64,000 nucleotides of DNA from UBA8515 sp038323465 (GTDB taxonomy: Bacteria > Patescibacteriota > Minisyncoccia > Phycocordibacterales > UBA9973). The notes under the pieces are model-generated. The model ran no database searches. It worked only from the letters and a program-made list of their open reading frames with translations, and was not told the DNA's origin. Below, in pieces: positions 1 through 6,900 of this stretch. Location: the NCBI GenBank assembly GCA_038323465.1, contig JBBQGX010000002.1, positions 1 through 64,000 of the forward strand, given 5' to 3'. A program made the position numbers and the translations under genes. Positions within the stretch are counted from its first letter, which is position 1, and each line of letters begins with the position of its first letter.

Positions 1-1
1 C

Positions 2-628
2 GGTTACACTATAAACTTTGATGCCCAAGGTGGAGAGGTAAGTTCAAGTTCAAAAGCTGTAACTTATTATTCTACTGTTGAATCTTTGCCAACCCCAACA
101 CGTTCAGGTTATTCATTTACAGGATGGAATACATCTGCCAATGGATCAGGTACGACTTATACTAGTAGCAGTATTTATCTATTAAACGCCGACCTTACTT
201 TATATGCGATTTTTGAATTAATTCCTGTGCATCATAGCTCAGGGTCATCTGCCTCTTCTCGCTATAACAACCTTCTTGCTATGGGGAACATACAAGCAGC
301 TAATCAATTAAAATTAGAATTCCCCACGATGATTACTCCAATAGCAACCCACAATTCTTTGGATGAGCAAGTAATCATAGAAATTACTTCAAAATACACA
401 TTCACCAAGATTCTTAAACAGAATATTTCCCATCCTGAAGTTAAAGAACTTCAGAAATATTTAAATACTCATGGTTATGTACTCGCTAAATCTGGAGCAG
501 GCTCAGTAGGAAAGGAGACAACTAAATTTGGTCCCGCTACAAAGAAAGCTGTTATTAAGTTTCAGATTACTAATGGTTTAAAAGGGGATGGAGTTGTAGG
601 ACCAATGACTGTATCTAAGATGAAGTAA
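2..628 (+). CDS. Secreted repeat protein with peptidoglycan-binding domain (5' partial)
   Basis: The reading frame is open from base 2, so the gene starts upstream of the window; the in-frame TTG at 86 lies inside a domain and is not a start. The visible part begins with one InlB-type (Listeria-Bacteroides) beta-repeat, recognisable from YTINFDAQGG, GYSFTGWNT and the closing LTLYAIFE. A serine-rich linker follows. The last ~60 residues are a PG_binding_1 domain (HPEVKELQKYLNTHGY, FGPATKKAVIKFQ, GDGVVGPMTVSKM). This architecture fits an exported surface protein held to the cell wall or attached to peptidoglycan fragments. The upstream part, including any signal peptide, cannot be seen. Confidence 0.8.
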   Translation, partial: GYTINFDAQGGEVSSSSKAVTYYSTVESLPTPTRSGYSFTGWNTSANGSGTTYTSSSIYLLNADLTLYAIFELIPVHHSSGSSASSRYNNLLAMGNIQAANQLKLEFPTMITPIATHNSLDEQVIIEITSKYTFTKILKQNISHPEVKELQKYLNTHGYVLAKSGAGSVGKETTKFGPATKKAVIKFQITNGLKGDGVVGPMTVSKMK

Positions 629-717
629 CAATTTAAAAAATAGTATTAAAAGGGGTAGGGGAACCTATCTCTTGTAAACATAATAGTCGAAGCTCATGGA
701 GTATAGGACCCTTGAAC

Positions 718-780
718 GTTCAGTTAGTTTATTTAGCCCTTTAATTTAGGGTTATTGTAGGCTAATAGGAGTTGAACTAA
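718..780. repeat. Intergenic repeat copy R1
   Basis: This 63-base stretch is about 87% identical to 1841-1903 by eye. The two share the blocks TTTAGGGTTATTGTAG and ATAGGAGTTGAACTA, and nearly all differences are transitions. The copies sit upstream of two consecutive exported-protein genes (811 and 2032). No reading frame is conserved. It could be a small RNA, a regulatory leader or a remnant of a mobile repeat. Confidence 0.6.
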
Positions 781-810
781 TTTAATATTATCTGTTACAA
801 TAAGTATATT

Positions 811-1743
811 ATGAAAAAAAATCTAAAAGTTATTGGGATTATTTGTATTATTTTTGTTTTATTTGTAATTGCTGGTATGTATAAGTTTAATTATTTGTCT
901 GGTAAATCTGGGTATGATGTTGATGGGAACAAGATGGTATTGTCTGATTATAAAAATACCTCGTATACTATCGATGGTCAGATAGTGAAGCTTGTTGATG
1001 GTATTTCTGAAGTAGAATCAGCTCCAGGTTCTGCTTCGAAGATCATTACTAAATATTTTGGTAATGAGATTAAAAAAGATCTAAATGGAGATGGTAAAGA
1101 TGATATAGCTTTTCTTGTAACTCAAGAGAATGGGGGGTCTGGAACATTCTTTTACGTTGTAGCAGCACTTAATACTTCTAATGGATATATAGGTTCTCAT
1201 GGAGTCTTACTTGGAGATCGTATCTCTCCACAAACAACAGAATCAGGCAAAGGTAATTCAATAATCGTTAACTATATGGACAGGGTTTTTGGAGAACCAA
1301 TGACCACGTCTCCGTCTGTTGGTAAGAGTATCAAATTAATTTTAGATCCTACTACAATGCAATTTGGAGAATTGGCTCAAAATTTCGAAGGAGAAGCCGA
1401 CCCAAAACGAATGAGCCTTAACATGAAAACATGGAAGTGGGTAAAAGCTGAATCTAGTGATGGGGAAATTGTTGTTCCAAAAAAAGATTCATTTACTCTT
1501 ACTTTCAAAAAGGATGGAACTTTTGGAACTACCACAGATTGTAATATTGCCGGAGGAAAGTATGATTTGAAAGATAATACTATCGTCTTTAGTAATATAT
1601 TTTCTACAAAAATGTACTGTGAGGATTCTCAAGAAAATTATTTTATTTCTTTATTAGATAAAACTAATGGATATCTTTTTACTTCAAAAGGCGAACTTGT
1701 GTTAACTCTTAAATCAGATAGTGGATCTGTTTATTTTAAGTAA
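811..1743 (+). CDS. Membrane-anchored META/HslJ-domain protein
   Basis: The protein begins with a single hydrophobic segment (residues ~5-24) that would act as an uncleaved anchor or signal peptide. The middle region includes an acidic stretch reading DLNGDGKDDIAF, similar to calcium-binding integrin/FG-GAP-type loops. The C-terminal ~85 residues look like a META domain of the HslJ type (FTLTFKKDGTFGTTTDCN, GGKYDLKDNTIVF, and a Cys pair in TDCN and MYCED). HslJ-like domains are small beta-barrels found in envelope proteins; no enzymatic role is known. The gene stands alone and is preceded by repeat R1. Related proteins are common as hypothetical proteins in Parcubacteria-type genomes (recollection, not checked). 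Confidence 0.6.
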   Translation: MKKNLKVIGIICIIFVLFVIAGMYKFNYLSGKSGYDVDGNKMVLSDYKNTSYTIDGQIVKLVDGISEVESAPGSASKIITKYFGNEIKKDLNGDGKDDIAFLVTQENGGSGTFFYVVAALNTSNGYIGSHGVLLGDRISPQTTESGKGNSIIVNYMDRVFGEPMTTSPSVGKSIKLILDPTTMQFGELAQNFEGEADPKRMSLNMKTWKWVKAESSDGEIVVPKKDSFTLTFKKDGTFGTTTDCNIAGGKYDLKDNTIVFSNIFSTKMYCEDSQENYFISLLDKTNGYLFTSKGELVLTLKSDSGSVYFK

Positions 1744-1840
1744 TAAATCATTACTATCAGTATATTTTGCATATAAATTATCCATATATTCTGTATTTTC
1801 TAGTATAACTATAATAAAACTCGGCTAGAGACTCTCCTAC

Positions 1841-1903
1841 ATTCAGTTGGTTTGTTTAACCTTTCAATTTAGGGTTATTGTAGGGTGATAGGAGTTGAAC
1901 TAT
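1841..1903. repeat. Intergenic repeat copy R2
   Basis: Second copy of the element at 718-780. It occupies the same relative place, between one exported-protein gene and the next. A weak hairpin can form in both copies around the AGGG/CCCT (or ACCT) pair near the centre. Confidence 0.6.
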
Positions 1904-1992
1904 TCATATTTCATAATTAAGTTATGAAAGAAAAACTAGAGATGACTTGTATAAAGGATAGAGGGGGTCGAATTATTAATTATTAAAAAATA

Positions 1993-2019
1993 TCCCGTAA
2001 AAATTTAGAATTCACGGGA
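1993..2019 (+). promoter_or_regulatory. Hairpin just upstream of the 2032 start
   Basis: TCCCGT at 1993-1998 pairs with ACGGGA at 2014-2019, enclosing an AT-rich loop that ends 12 bases before the ATG at 2032. It is not followed by a T-run, so it is more likely a leader structure than a terminator. Its role is unknown. Confidence 0.35.
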
Positions 2020-2031
2020 CGCATAAAATAT

Positions 2032-2436
2032 ATGAAAATTAAAAAGAATATAATTGCTGTGTTTACTTTAGCTATCATTGGAGTTATTGGACTCATAGCT
2101 GTTAATTCAGTTTCTGCTTATAGAGGGGATCCAAGTGTTAAAGGACCAAATTATGCAGTAGAGAGACATGACGCAATAGAAAAAGCTTTTGAAACTAATG
2201 ATTACACAGCTTGGAAAAATCTTATGCAAGGAAGAGGTCGTGTCGCAATAGTTGTGACTAAAGACAATTTTGCAAAATTTGCTCAAGCTCATAATTTAGC
2301 TCTACAAGGTAAAACAACTGAAGCAAGTGCAATTAGAAAAGAATTAGGTTTAGGATTAAAAGATGGGAGTGGACAAAATAGTGGTTTTGGTCTTGGACGA
2401 GGTCAAGGAATAGGACACAGAGGGATGATGAGATAA
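2032..2436 (+). CDS. Small exported protein with Gly/Arg-rich tail
   Basis: This 134-residue protein has a clear signal peptide (KIKKNIIAVFTLAIIGVIG, with a likely cleavage site after VSA at ~residue 29). The mature part is helical and contains an ERHDAIEKAFETNDYTAW segment, the type seen in small DUF2680-like secreted proteins. It ends in a Gly/Arg/Gln-rich tail (GLGRGQGIGHRGMMR). A similar Gly-Met-Gln-rich tail closes the membrane protein encoded at 3065. With the sigma factor gene directly downstream, the two proteins may share a partner or regulator. The function is not recognised. Confidence 0.6.
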   Translation: MKIKKNIIAVFTLAIIGVIGLIAVNSVSAYRGDPSVKGPNYAVERHDAIEKAFETNDYTAWKNLMQGRGRVAIVVTKDNFAKFAQAHNLALQGKTTEASAIRKELGLGLKDGSGQNSGFGLGRGQGIGHRGMMR

Positions 2437-2444
2437 TTTAAGAT

Positions 2445-2494
2445 AATAAAAGGTATTTACTGCAGGGCTCACTCCGCGATAAATACCTTTTATT
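2445..2494. terminator. Perfect 15-bp inverted repeat, probable terminator
   Basis: AATAAAAGGTATTTA at 2445-2459 is perfectly complementary to 2480-2494, with a GC-rich 20-base loop (2460-2479). The AT-rich arms give an A-tract before and a T-rich tract within the 3' arm. It sits 9 bases after the stop of the 2032 gene and separates it from the sigma factor gene. Confidence 0.7.
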
Positions 2495-2529
2495 GCCTTA
2501 GAAAATATAATAAATAATTGTGTTAAAAT

Positions 2530-2535
2530 TATAAT
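2530..2535 (+). promoter_or_regulatory. -10 element for the sigma factor gene
   Basis: TATAAT lies only two bases before the ATG at 2538. If used, the transcript would start at or just inside the first codon, so either the mRNA is leaderless or translation starts further in. See the finding on leaderless genes. Confidence 0.45.
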
Positions 2536-2537
2536 GT

Positions 2538-3083
2538 ATGGAAGACTTAAAAACATTAACAGATGAACAAATAGTAGAATATGTCAGAACTAAAGACAAA
2601 GAATCATATGTCGAAATTGTTTTACGATATCAAGATAAACTAATAAGATATTCCAACTCTTTAATACATGACGAGCATAAATCTGCTGATATTGTTCAAA
2701 ATACTTTCATAAAAGCTTTTGTTAATCTAAATAGTTTTAATATAAAGATGAAGTTTTCTACATGGATATATCGTATACTTCACAATGAGGCAATAAATAA
2801 GATTATCAAACACAAGAGAGAAGTTCCACTCTCTCTTGATATGGATATAGTAAGTGATGAAGATATAGAACTAAATTTTAATAAAGAAGAAATTAAGACA
2901 AAAGTAAATAATTGTATATCAGGAATGCCTCTTATTTATGCCGAACCACTAACATTATTTTTTCTAGAAGAAAAATCGTATGATGAGATAAGTGATATTT
3001 TGCGATTACCAATAGGAACAGTCGGGACAAGAATTAACAGAGCTAAGAATTTATTAAAAAATATATGTCAAACCAAGAATTAA
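2538..3083 (+). CDS. ECF-type RNA polymerase sigma factor
   Basis: The 181-residue length and two-domain layout are typical of group 4 (ECF/RpoE) sigma factors. Region 2 spans roughly residues 25-95, with the region 2.3/2.4 signature FSTWIYRILHNEAINKI. Region 4 covers residues ~125-178, with the helix-turn-helix YDEISDILRLPIGTVGTRINRAK. These factors bind core polymerase and direct it to specific promoters, normally held off by a membrane anti-sigma. The stop overlaps the start of the next gene by 19 bases, and that gene encodes a membrane protein, the usual place for an anti-sigma. Confidence 0.9.
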   Translation: MEDLKTLTDEQIVEYVRTKDKESYVEIVLRYQDKLIRYSNSLIHDEHKSADIVQNTFIKAFVNLNSFNIKMKFSTWIYRILHNEAINKIIKHKREVPLSLDMDIVSDEDIELNFNKEEIKTKVNNCISGMPLIYAEPLTLFFLEEKSYDEISDILRLPIGTVGTRINRAKNLLKNICQTKN

Positions 3084-3544
3084 ATATAACAGAAAATGTA
3101 ATGAATAAGATCAAAAACGGGGAAGCAAAGATGAAGTCCCGATGGTATTTTCTCTTAGGTTCTACCGTAGCAATTATTGGACTTGTTTTTTTAGTAACCA
3201 CCTTAATCTTTTTGCTGAATTTAATAATATTCTCTCTTCGAACGCATGGGCCAATGGGGGATATTCGTTATGAACAACTCATTTCTAATTTTCCCTGGTG
3301 GGCTCCATTTATAGCAATCACCGGAGTTGGTTTTGGCATTTGGATATTAAAGAAATTTGATTTTTCTTATAAAAAGAATTTCCTCTTTATTGTTATTGGG
3401 TTTATTTTAGCTATTGTCATTGCTGGATGGTTTATCGATTATCTTGGATTTAATAATCTTATGGAAAGAGGTCCGATGAGAGGCCTATATCAGTATCAAG
3501 GTGGGGGAGGTACGATGGGTCAAGGTTGGAGAGGCTCGAGATAG
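3065..3544 (+). CDS. Three-TM membrane protein, candidate anti-sigma factor
   Basis: It overlaps the sigma factor gene and would be translationally coupled to it. A ~25-residue cytoplasmic N-terminus (ENVMNKIKNGEAKMKS) precedes three hydrophobic helices (residues ~27-52, 78-95, 103-124). The periplasm-facing or cytoplasmic tail is Gly-rich (YQYQGGGGTMGQGWRGSR). No His-x3-Cys-x2-Cys zinc anti-sigma motif is visible, so the anti-sigma role rests on position and topology only. The tail resembles that of the exported protein at 2032. Confidence 0.5.
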   Translation: MSNQELNITENVMNKIKNGEAKMKSRWYFLLGSTVAIIGLVFLVTTLIFLLNLIIFSLRTHGPMGDIRYEQLISNFPWWAPFIAITGVGFGIWILKKFDFSYKKNFLFIVIGFILAIVIAGWFIDYLGFNNLMERGPMRGLYQYQGGGGTMGQGWRGSR

Positions 3545-3628
3545 TGTTATGTAGTTTTTAAAAGTTAGAGTATATCTTGACTTCTTTTTATTATTAGTAT
3601 ATCATTCAAATGTAGGTTTGAATGTATT

Positions 3629-3922
3629 ATGAATAATATAACAAAAAAACAGAATATAGAATTATTTGCAAAGAAGCTAAGAGTAGCGGGGGATTCAAGT
3701 AGATTAAGAATTCTTTGTCTTATCTTTAGTGACAAAAAAGTCTGTGTTTCAGATATTGCTAAAGAATTGGGGATGAGTGTGGCGATTACATCACATCATC
3801 TACAATCTCTAGCAAAAGAAGGCTTACTTTTATCAAGTCGAGAAGGTAAAAAAATCTGCTATTCCTTGTCAAAAAATGATATGGTGACAGATTTAAAGAA
3901 GTTTATATGTCGATATAAATAG
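3629..3922 (+). CDS. ArsR/SmtB-family winged-helix regulator
   Basis: The 97-residue protein is one winged HTH domain: DSSRLRILCLIFSDKKVCVS, then the recognition helix region VAITSHHLQSLAKEGLL, then the beta-wing SSREGKKICYSLS. ArsR-type repressors usually sense metals or redox state. Cysteines are present in the CLIF, VCVS, ICYS and FICRYK stretches, but no classical ELCVCDL metal site is seen. The glutaredoxin 30 bases downstream suggests a thiol/redox stimulus (inference). Confidence 0.8.
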   Translation: MNNITKKQNIELFAKKLRVAGDSSRLRILCLIFSDKKVCVSDIAKELGMSVAITSHHLQSLAKEGLLLSSREGKKICYSLSKNDMVTDLKKFICRYK

Positions 3923-3952
3923 GTTAGATTATTAAAAATAATAAAAAATTAT

Positions 3953-4198
3953 ATGAATCCAAAAAATAAAAAAGTTATCGTTTACTCAACAACAACATGC
4001 CCATATTGTGTATATGCAAAAGAATTTTTCAAAGAGAATAATGTTTTATTTGTAGATAAAAACGTATCTGTCGATAGAATCGCAGGGCAGGAGATGGTAA
4101 AAAAGAGTGGGCAAATGGGAGTTCCTGTTATAGATATTGACGGAGAAATTGTAGTAGGTTTCCAGCCAAACGTCTTTGAGAAATTATTAGCTAAATAA
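3953..4198 (+). CDS. Glutaredoxin-like thiol-disulfide protein
   Basis: The 81-residue single domain has the active site TTCPYCVYAKEFF (CPYC) near residue 15, the cis-Pro loop GVPVIDIDGEIVVGF and the final helix FEKLLAK. This fits the NrdH/Grx-like small glutaredoxins that supply electrons to reductases or reduce mixed disulfides in the cytoplasm. It follows the ArsR-type regulator and precedes a small membrane protein by 5 bases, so the three probably form an operon. A link to the ribonucleotide reductase at 30250 is possible but not shown; that enzyme class uses thioredoxin-type donors. Confidence 0.85.
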   Translation: MNPKNKKVIVYSTTTCPYCVYAKEFFKENNVLFVDKNVSVDRIAGQEMVKKSGQMGVPVIDIDGEIVVGFQPNVFEKLLAK

Positions 4199-4203
4199 AA
4201 TTT

Positions 4204-4416
4204 ATGAAAATACAAAAAAATGAAAGTACTGCAGATAGACTGATAAGGATGGTGTTGTCGATAATATTCTTTATACTGGCTTTCTATTTGTCATATAGGG
4301 TATTACAAATAGTATTCTATATTCTTTCTTTAACAATGCTAGTTACTACTATCTTTGGCTTCTGTATTTTATATAAGATATTTAATATAAGTACTGGGGA
4401 TCTAAAATCTGCTTAA
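4204..4416 (+). CDS. DUF2892-type small membrane protein
   Basis: The 70-residue protein has the DUF2892/YgaP transmembrane signature: an N-terminal NESTADRLIRMVLSIIFF followed by a second hydrophobic helix (VFYILSLTMLVTTIFGFCIL) and a short YKIFNIST tail. In other bacteria this domain is often fused to a rhodanese domain or accompanies ArsR/thiol genes, which matches the context here. Function is unknown. Confidence 0.7.
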   Translation: MKIQKNESTADRLIRMVLSIIFFILAFYLSYRVLQIVFYILSLTMLVTTIFGFCILYKIFNISTGDLKSA

Positions 4417-4466
4417 AAAGTACCTTTGTAAAGGTTTATCTTAAAAGAGGATAATTAAACAATAGC

Positions 4467-4497
4467 ATTAAAAGGGATAAGGGGAATTACCCCCTAT
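4467..4497. repeat. Possible divergent intergenic element
   Basis: ATTAAAAGGGATAAGGGGAA resembles ATTAAAAGGGGTAGGGGAA at 645-663, and GGGG/CCCC at 4481-4494 can form a small hairpin. The following ~60 bases are loosely similar to 664-720. It may be a third, more divergent member of the element family next to R1 and R2; the similarity is weak. Confidence 0.3.
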
Positions 4498-4558
4498 TAA
4501 ATATAGAAGTTGAAATTCCTAGAACGCAGGGTCCTTTTTCAAGTATCATATTTTATGT

Positions 4559-4564
4559 TATAAT
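4559..4564 (+). promoter_or_regulatory. -10 element for the 4571 small ORF
   Basis: TATAAT ends six bases before the ATG at 4571, placing the expected transcription start at the start codon (leaderless). Confidence 0.45.
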
Positions 4565-4570
4565 TTAAAT

Positions 4571-4708
4571 ATGACTATGAATTTTAAAGAAAATAGAGTT
4601 TCGAATCCTGTTTCTGAGGAATTTTTGAATTCCTCAAGTAAAAATAACAATGAAGTTCTCAAAGATTTTTCTCTTGAGCAAGAGGCTTTTTTAAATAAAG
4701 AATCTTAA
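4571..4708 (+). CDS. Small hypothetical protein (45 aa)
   Basis: MTMNFKENRVSNPVSEEF begins the frame and KES ends it. It is preceded by a well-placed TATAAT, which supports it being real. Composition is polar and acidic with no membrane segment or motif. The next small frame starts 3 bases after its stop, so the two are probably co-transcribed. Not recognised. Confidence 0.4.
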   Translation: MTMNFKENRVSNPVSEEFLNSSSKNNNEVLKDFSLEQEAFLNKES

Positions 4709-4711
4709 AAG

Positions 4712-4852
4712 ATGAATATTTATGCTTTAGACGAAGAAGATTTTAGGGGTAAAATTGATGATACTATAATTGATAAAGATGAAGCTTATTTGACGATTGT
4801 TTCATTTTGTGACAAGTTAAAAGAAGGGGCTAGTAAAATTATAGGCAATTAA
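4712..4852 (+). CDS. Small acidic hypothetical protein (46 aa)
   Basis: MNIYALDEEDFRGKIDD begins this frame, which ends in SKIIGN. It is acidic and soluble, and follows the 4571 frame by 3 bases. The pair has the size and spacing of a small two-gene unit, but nothing identifies either as a toxin, antitoxin or other known protein. Confidence 0.4.
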   Translation: MNIYALDEEDFRGKIDDTIIDKDEAYLTIVSFCDKLKEGASKIIGN

Positions 4853-4893
4853 AATTCGTAGGTAGTTTATTATTTTAAATATTATTTAATTTT

Positions 4894-5295
4894 ATGTTAA
4901 AAGGATTTAAACAATTTATACTCAGGGGGAATGTGGTTGATCTTGCTGTTGGTGTCGTCATCGGTGCTTCTTTTGGAGCAGTCGTGACATCTCTTGTTAA
5001 TAATATAATAAACCCACTGATTGGGGCCATGATTAAATCACCAGATTTTTCAGAGCTTTTCTTTGTGATAAATGATAGTAAATTTATGTATGGGAATTTT
5101 CTAAGTACAGTACTTTCTTTTATAATTATTGCTTTTGTTGTTTATTTCTTTGTTATAACTCCGATCAACGCTCTCGTATCTCGTTCTCATAGAAATAAAC
5201 CACTTGATCCGACTACCAAGAAATGCCCTGAATGTCTAAGTGATATTGCTATTGAAGCATCAAGATGTGCATATTGCACTGTAAAAATAGTTTAA
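4894..5295 (+). CDS. mscL: Large-conductance mechanosensitive channel with zinc-ribbon tail
   Basis: Residues ~1-105 are MscL: the amphipathic N-terminus FKQFILRGNVVDLAVGVVIG, the pore helix with GASFGAVVTSLVNNIINP, and TM2 (FLSTVLSFIIIAFVVYFFVI). MscL forms a pentameric pore that opens under membrane tension to release solutes. The usual C-terminal helix bundle is replaced by a four-Cys ribbon, KKCPECLSDIAIEASRCAYC, in the last ~30 residues. MscL variants with such a ribbon occur in other bacteria, but the ribbon's role is not known to me. The next gene starts 2 bases after the stop. Confidence 0.93.
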   Translation: MLKGFKQFILRGNVVDLAVGVVIGASFGAVVTSLVNNIINPLIGAMIKSPDFSELFFVINDSKFMYGNFLSTVLSFIIIAFVVYFFVITPINALVSRSHRNKPLDPTTKKCPECLSDIAIEASRCAYCTVKIV

Positions 5296-5297
5296 AT

Positions 5298-5780
5298 ATG
5301 GAAAATATCAAAAATAAAAATAAAAAAGTTGTGATGGTTAGTGGTGGATTTGACCCTATTCATATTGGACATATTAGATATATAAAAGAAGCTAAAAAAC
5401 TTGGTGATTATTTGATTGTGGTTTTGAATAACGACAATTGGCTTCGAATGAAAAAAGGAAAAGAATTCATGCCTGAATTAGAAAGAAAAGAGATAATTAA
5501 AGCAATTACAGGAGTAAATAAAGTTGTAATATCTTATCATTGTAAAAATACAAAAGATATTAGTGTTTGCGAAGAAATTCGTAAAATAAAACCACATATT
5601 TTTGCAAATGGAGGAGACCGTAAGCCAGACTGGGACCCAATTCCAGAAGTTGACTTATGTAAGAGTCTAGGAATAAAGATGGTTTATAATGTTGGTCATG
5701 GTGGTAAGATTAGAAGCTCAAGTGAGTTAGTTAAAAAATATTCAAAGCATTTAGAAAAATATGCAAATAAGAAAAATTAA
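5298..5780 (+). CDS. Cytidylyltransferase-like nucleotidyltransferase
   Basis: I chose the ATG at 5298, directly after the mscL stop, over an earlier start inside mscL. The N-terminus has the nucleotidyltransferase signature GGFDPIHIGHIRYIKEAKKL (HxGH motif), with NGGDRKPDWDP and the C-terminal GGKIRSSSELVKKY (SSS, equivalent to the ISST motif). Family members (RfaE/HldE C-terminal, TagD, GlmU-like) transfer AMP or CMP to a sugar or polyol phosphate. The substrate cannot be told from the sequence; a cell-surface sugar precursor is likely given the following membrane and sugar genes. It overlaps the next gene by 20 bases. Confidence 0.8.
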   Translation: MENIKNKNKKVVMVSGGFDPIHIGHIRYIKEAKKLGDYLIVVLNNDNWLRMKKGKEFMPELERKEIIKAITGVNKVVISYHCKNTKDISVCEEIRKIKPHIFANGGDRKPDWDPIPEVDLCKSLGIKMVYNVGHGGKIRSSSELVKKYSKHLEKYANKKN

Positions 5781-6411
5781 AATTCCAAAAAATATAGTAA
5801 TCATGTTAATTTTTGTCGCAGTTTTGCATATATTACGGGTTATTTTTTTTGGAAACTACGCATTTACTTATATATTGTGGAATATTCTTTTAGCTTTTGT
5901 TCCATTTTTAATAAGTTCTATATTAATTTTATGGACAAATAAGAGTAATATATTTAAACCATTATTTATTATAGGATTCATCTTTTGGTTATTATTTTTA
6001 CCGAATGCCCCCTATGTCGTAACTGACTTAATTCACTTAGGTAGGATTCGGGTGGTTCCCGTGATGTATGATGCTTTTGTTTTATTTTCTTCTGCTTGGG
6101 TTTCACTTTTGATGGGACTATATTCTATAAATCATATGGAAAAGATGTTTCTTTTGCGATTTTCAAAGAAAGTTACAAATATAATAATTGCATTTGTTAT
6201 TTTGTTCACTAGTTTTGGGATGTATCTGGGTCGTTTTTTACGTTTTAATAGTTGGGATTTTTTTACTAGCCACATATCACTTTTATCTAGTATTTGGGAG
6301 GTATTTACAAAATCAAATGATTATATAAACGTTTATTCTTATACGCTACTATTTTTCTTTTTTATATACACTTCTTATCTATCTTTTAAGCAGACAGATA
6401 TACGGGGATAA
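5761..6411 (+). CDS. DUF1361 family membrane protein
   Basis: The 216-residue protein has about six hydrophobic helices and the DUF1361 landmarks LPNAPYVVTDLIHLG, VMYDAFVLFSSAW, and FGMYLGRFLRFNSWD. Conserved Asp and Arg residues in these loops suggest an enzymatic or transport role, but the family has no assigned function. The gene overlaps the nucleotidyltransferase gene by 20 bases, so the two are co-translated and may act on the same substrate at the membrane (inference). Confidence 0.75.
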   Translation: MQIRKIKIPKNIVIMLIFVAVLHILRVIFFGNYAFTYILWNILLAFVPFLISSILILWTNKSNIFKPLFIIGFIFWLLFLPNAPYVVTDLIHLGRIRVVPVMYDAFVLFSSAWVSLLMGLYSINHMEKMFLLRFSKKVTNIIIAFVILFTSFGMYLGRFLRFNSWDFFTSHISLLSSIWEVFTKSNDYINVYSYTLLFFFFIYTSYLSFKQTDIRG

Positions 6412-6422
6412 CATTAATTTTG

Positions 6423-6452
6423 TTGCATAAAATAAAATGATTATGATATAAT
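6423..6452 (+). promoter_or_regulatory. Sigma-70-type promoter for the cupin/GH130 genes
   Basis: TTGCAT (6423-6428) and TATAAT (6447-6452) are separated by 18 bases. The expected transcript would carry an ~85-base leader before the cupin start at 6545. This is the best complete promoter seen upstream of the sugar-gene group. Confidence 0.6.
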
Positions 6453-6544
6453 ATAGTTATTAATCCTATCTAGAGGGTACGTTGTTTTTGTTAATAATTA
6501 TATTTAATAATATTATCTCATTTTGAGTAATTATCTTTAATAGA

Positions 6545-6895
6545 ATGGAAAAACTAAATGTATTTCAAATAGAAAGACCATGGGGGAATTTTAGACAGTT
6601 TACTAAGAACGAATCTTCAACTGTAAAAATTATTACCGTAAGACCAAATGAATTATTAAGTTTACAGACACATAGTAAAAGATCAGAGTTTTGGCATATA
6701 ATATCCGGAGAAGGTTTTGTGGAGATAAATGAAACTAAGAAAGAGACAAAAACAGGTGATGAACACGAAATTCCTGTCGGTTCAAAGCATCGTTTATCGG
6801 CTGGACCATTAGGATTACGATTACTTGAGATTGCTATTGGTGATTTTGACGAGGAAGACATTGTTCACCTTGAAGATAAATATGGAAGAGTTTAA
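6545..6895 (+). CDS. Type II mannose-6-phosphate isomerase-like cupin
   Basis: The 116-residue single cupin barrel matches the C-terminal domain of ManC/type II phosphomannose isomerases: RPWGNFRQF, LSLQTHSKRSEFWHIISG (metal-binding His-x5-Glu-x-His arrangement), and GDEHEIPVGSKHRLSAG. Such enzymes interconvert fructose-6-P and mannose-6-P; stand-alone forms of this size occur. Mannose chemistry fits with the GH130 genes immediately downstream (6 bases), since many GH130 enzymes act on beta-mannosides. Confidence 0.75.
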   Translation: MEKLNVFQIERPWGNFRQFTKNESSTVKIITVRPNELLSLQTHSKRSEFWHIISGEGFVEINETKKETKTGDEHEIPVGSKHRLSAGPLGLRLLEIAIGDFDEEDIVHLEDKYGRV

Positions 6896-6900
6896 AAAAT

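Noticed and set aside
4597..4625. T-loop-like GTTTCGAATCC that could mark a tRNA
   Set aside because: No paired T-stem, acceptor or anticodon arm can be drawn around it, and it falls inside the 4571 small frame.
4571..4852. Two small adjacent ORFs as a toxin-antitoxin pair
   Set aside because: Size and spacing fit, but neither protein has a recognisable toxin or DNA-binding motif.
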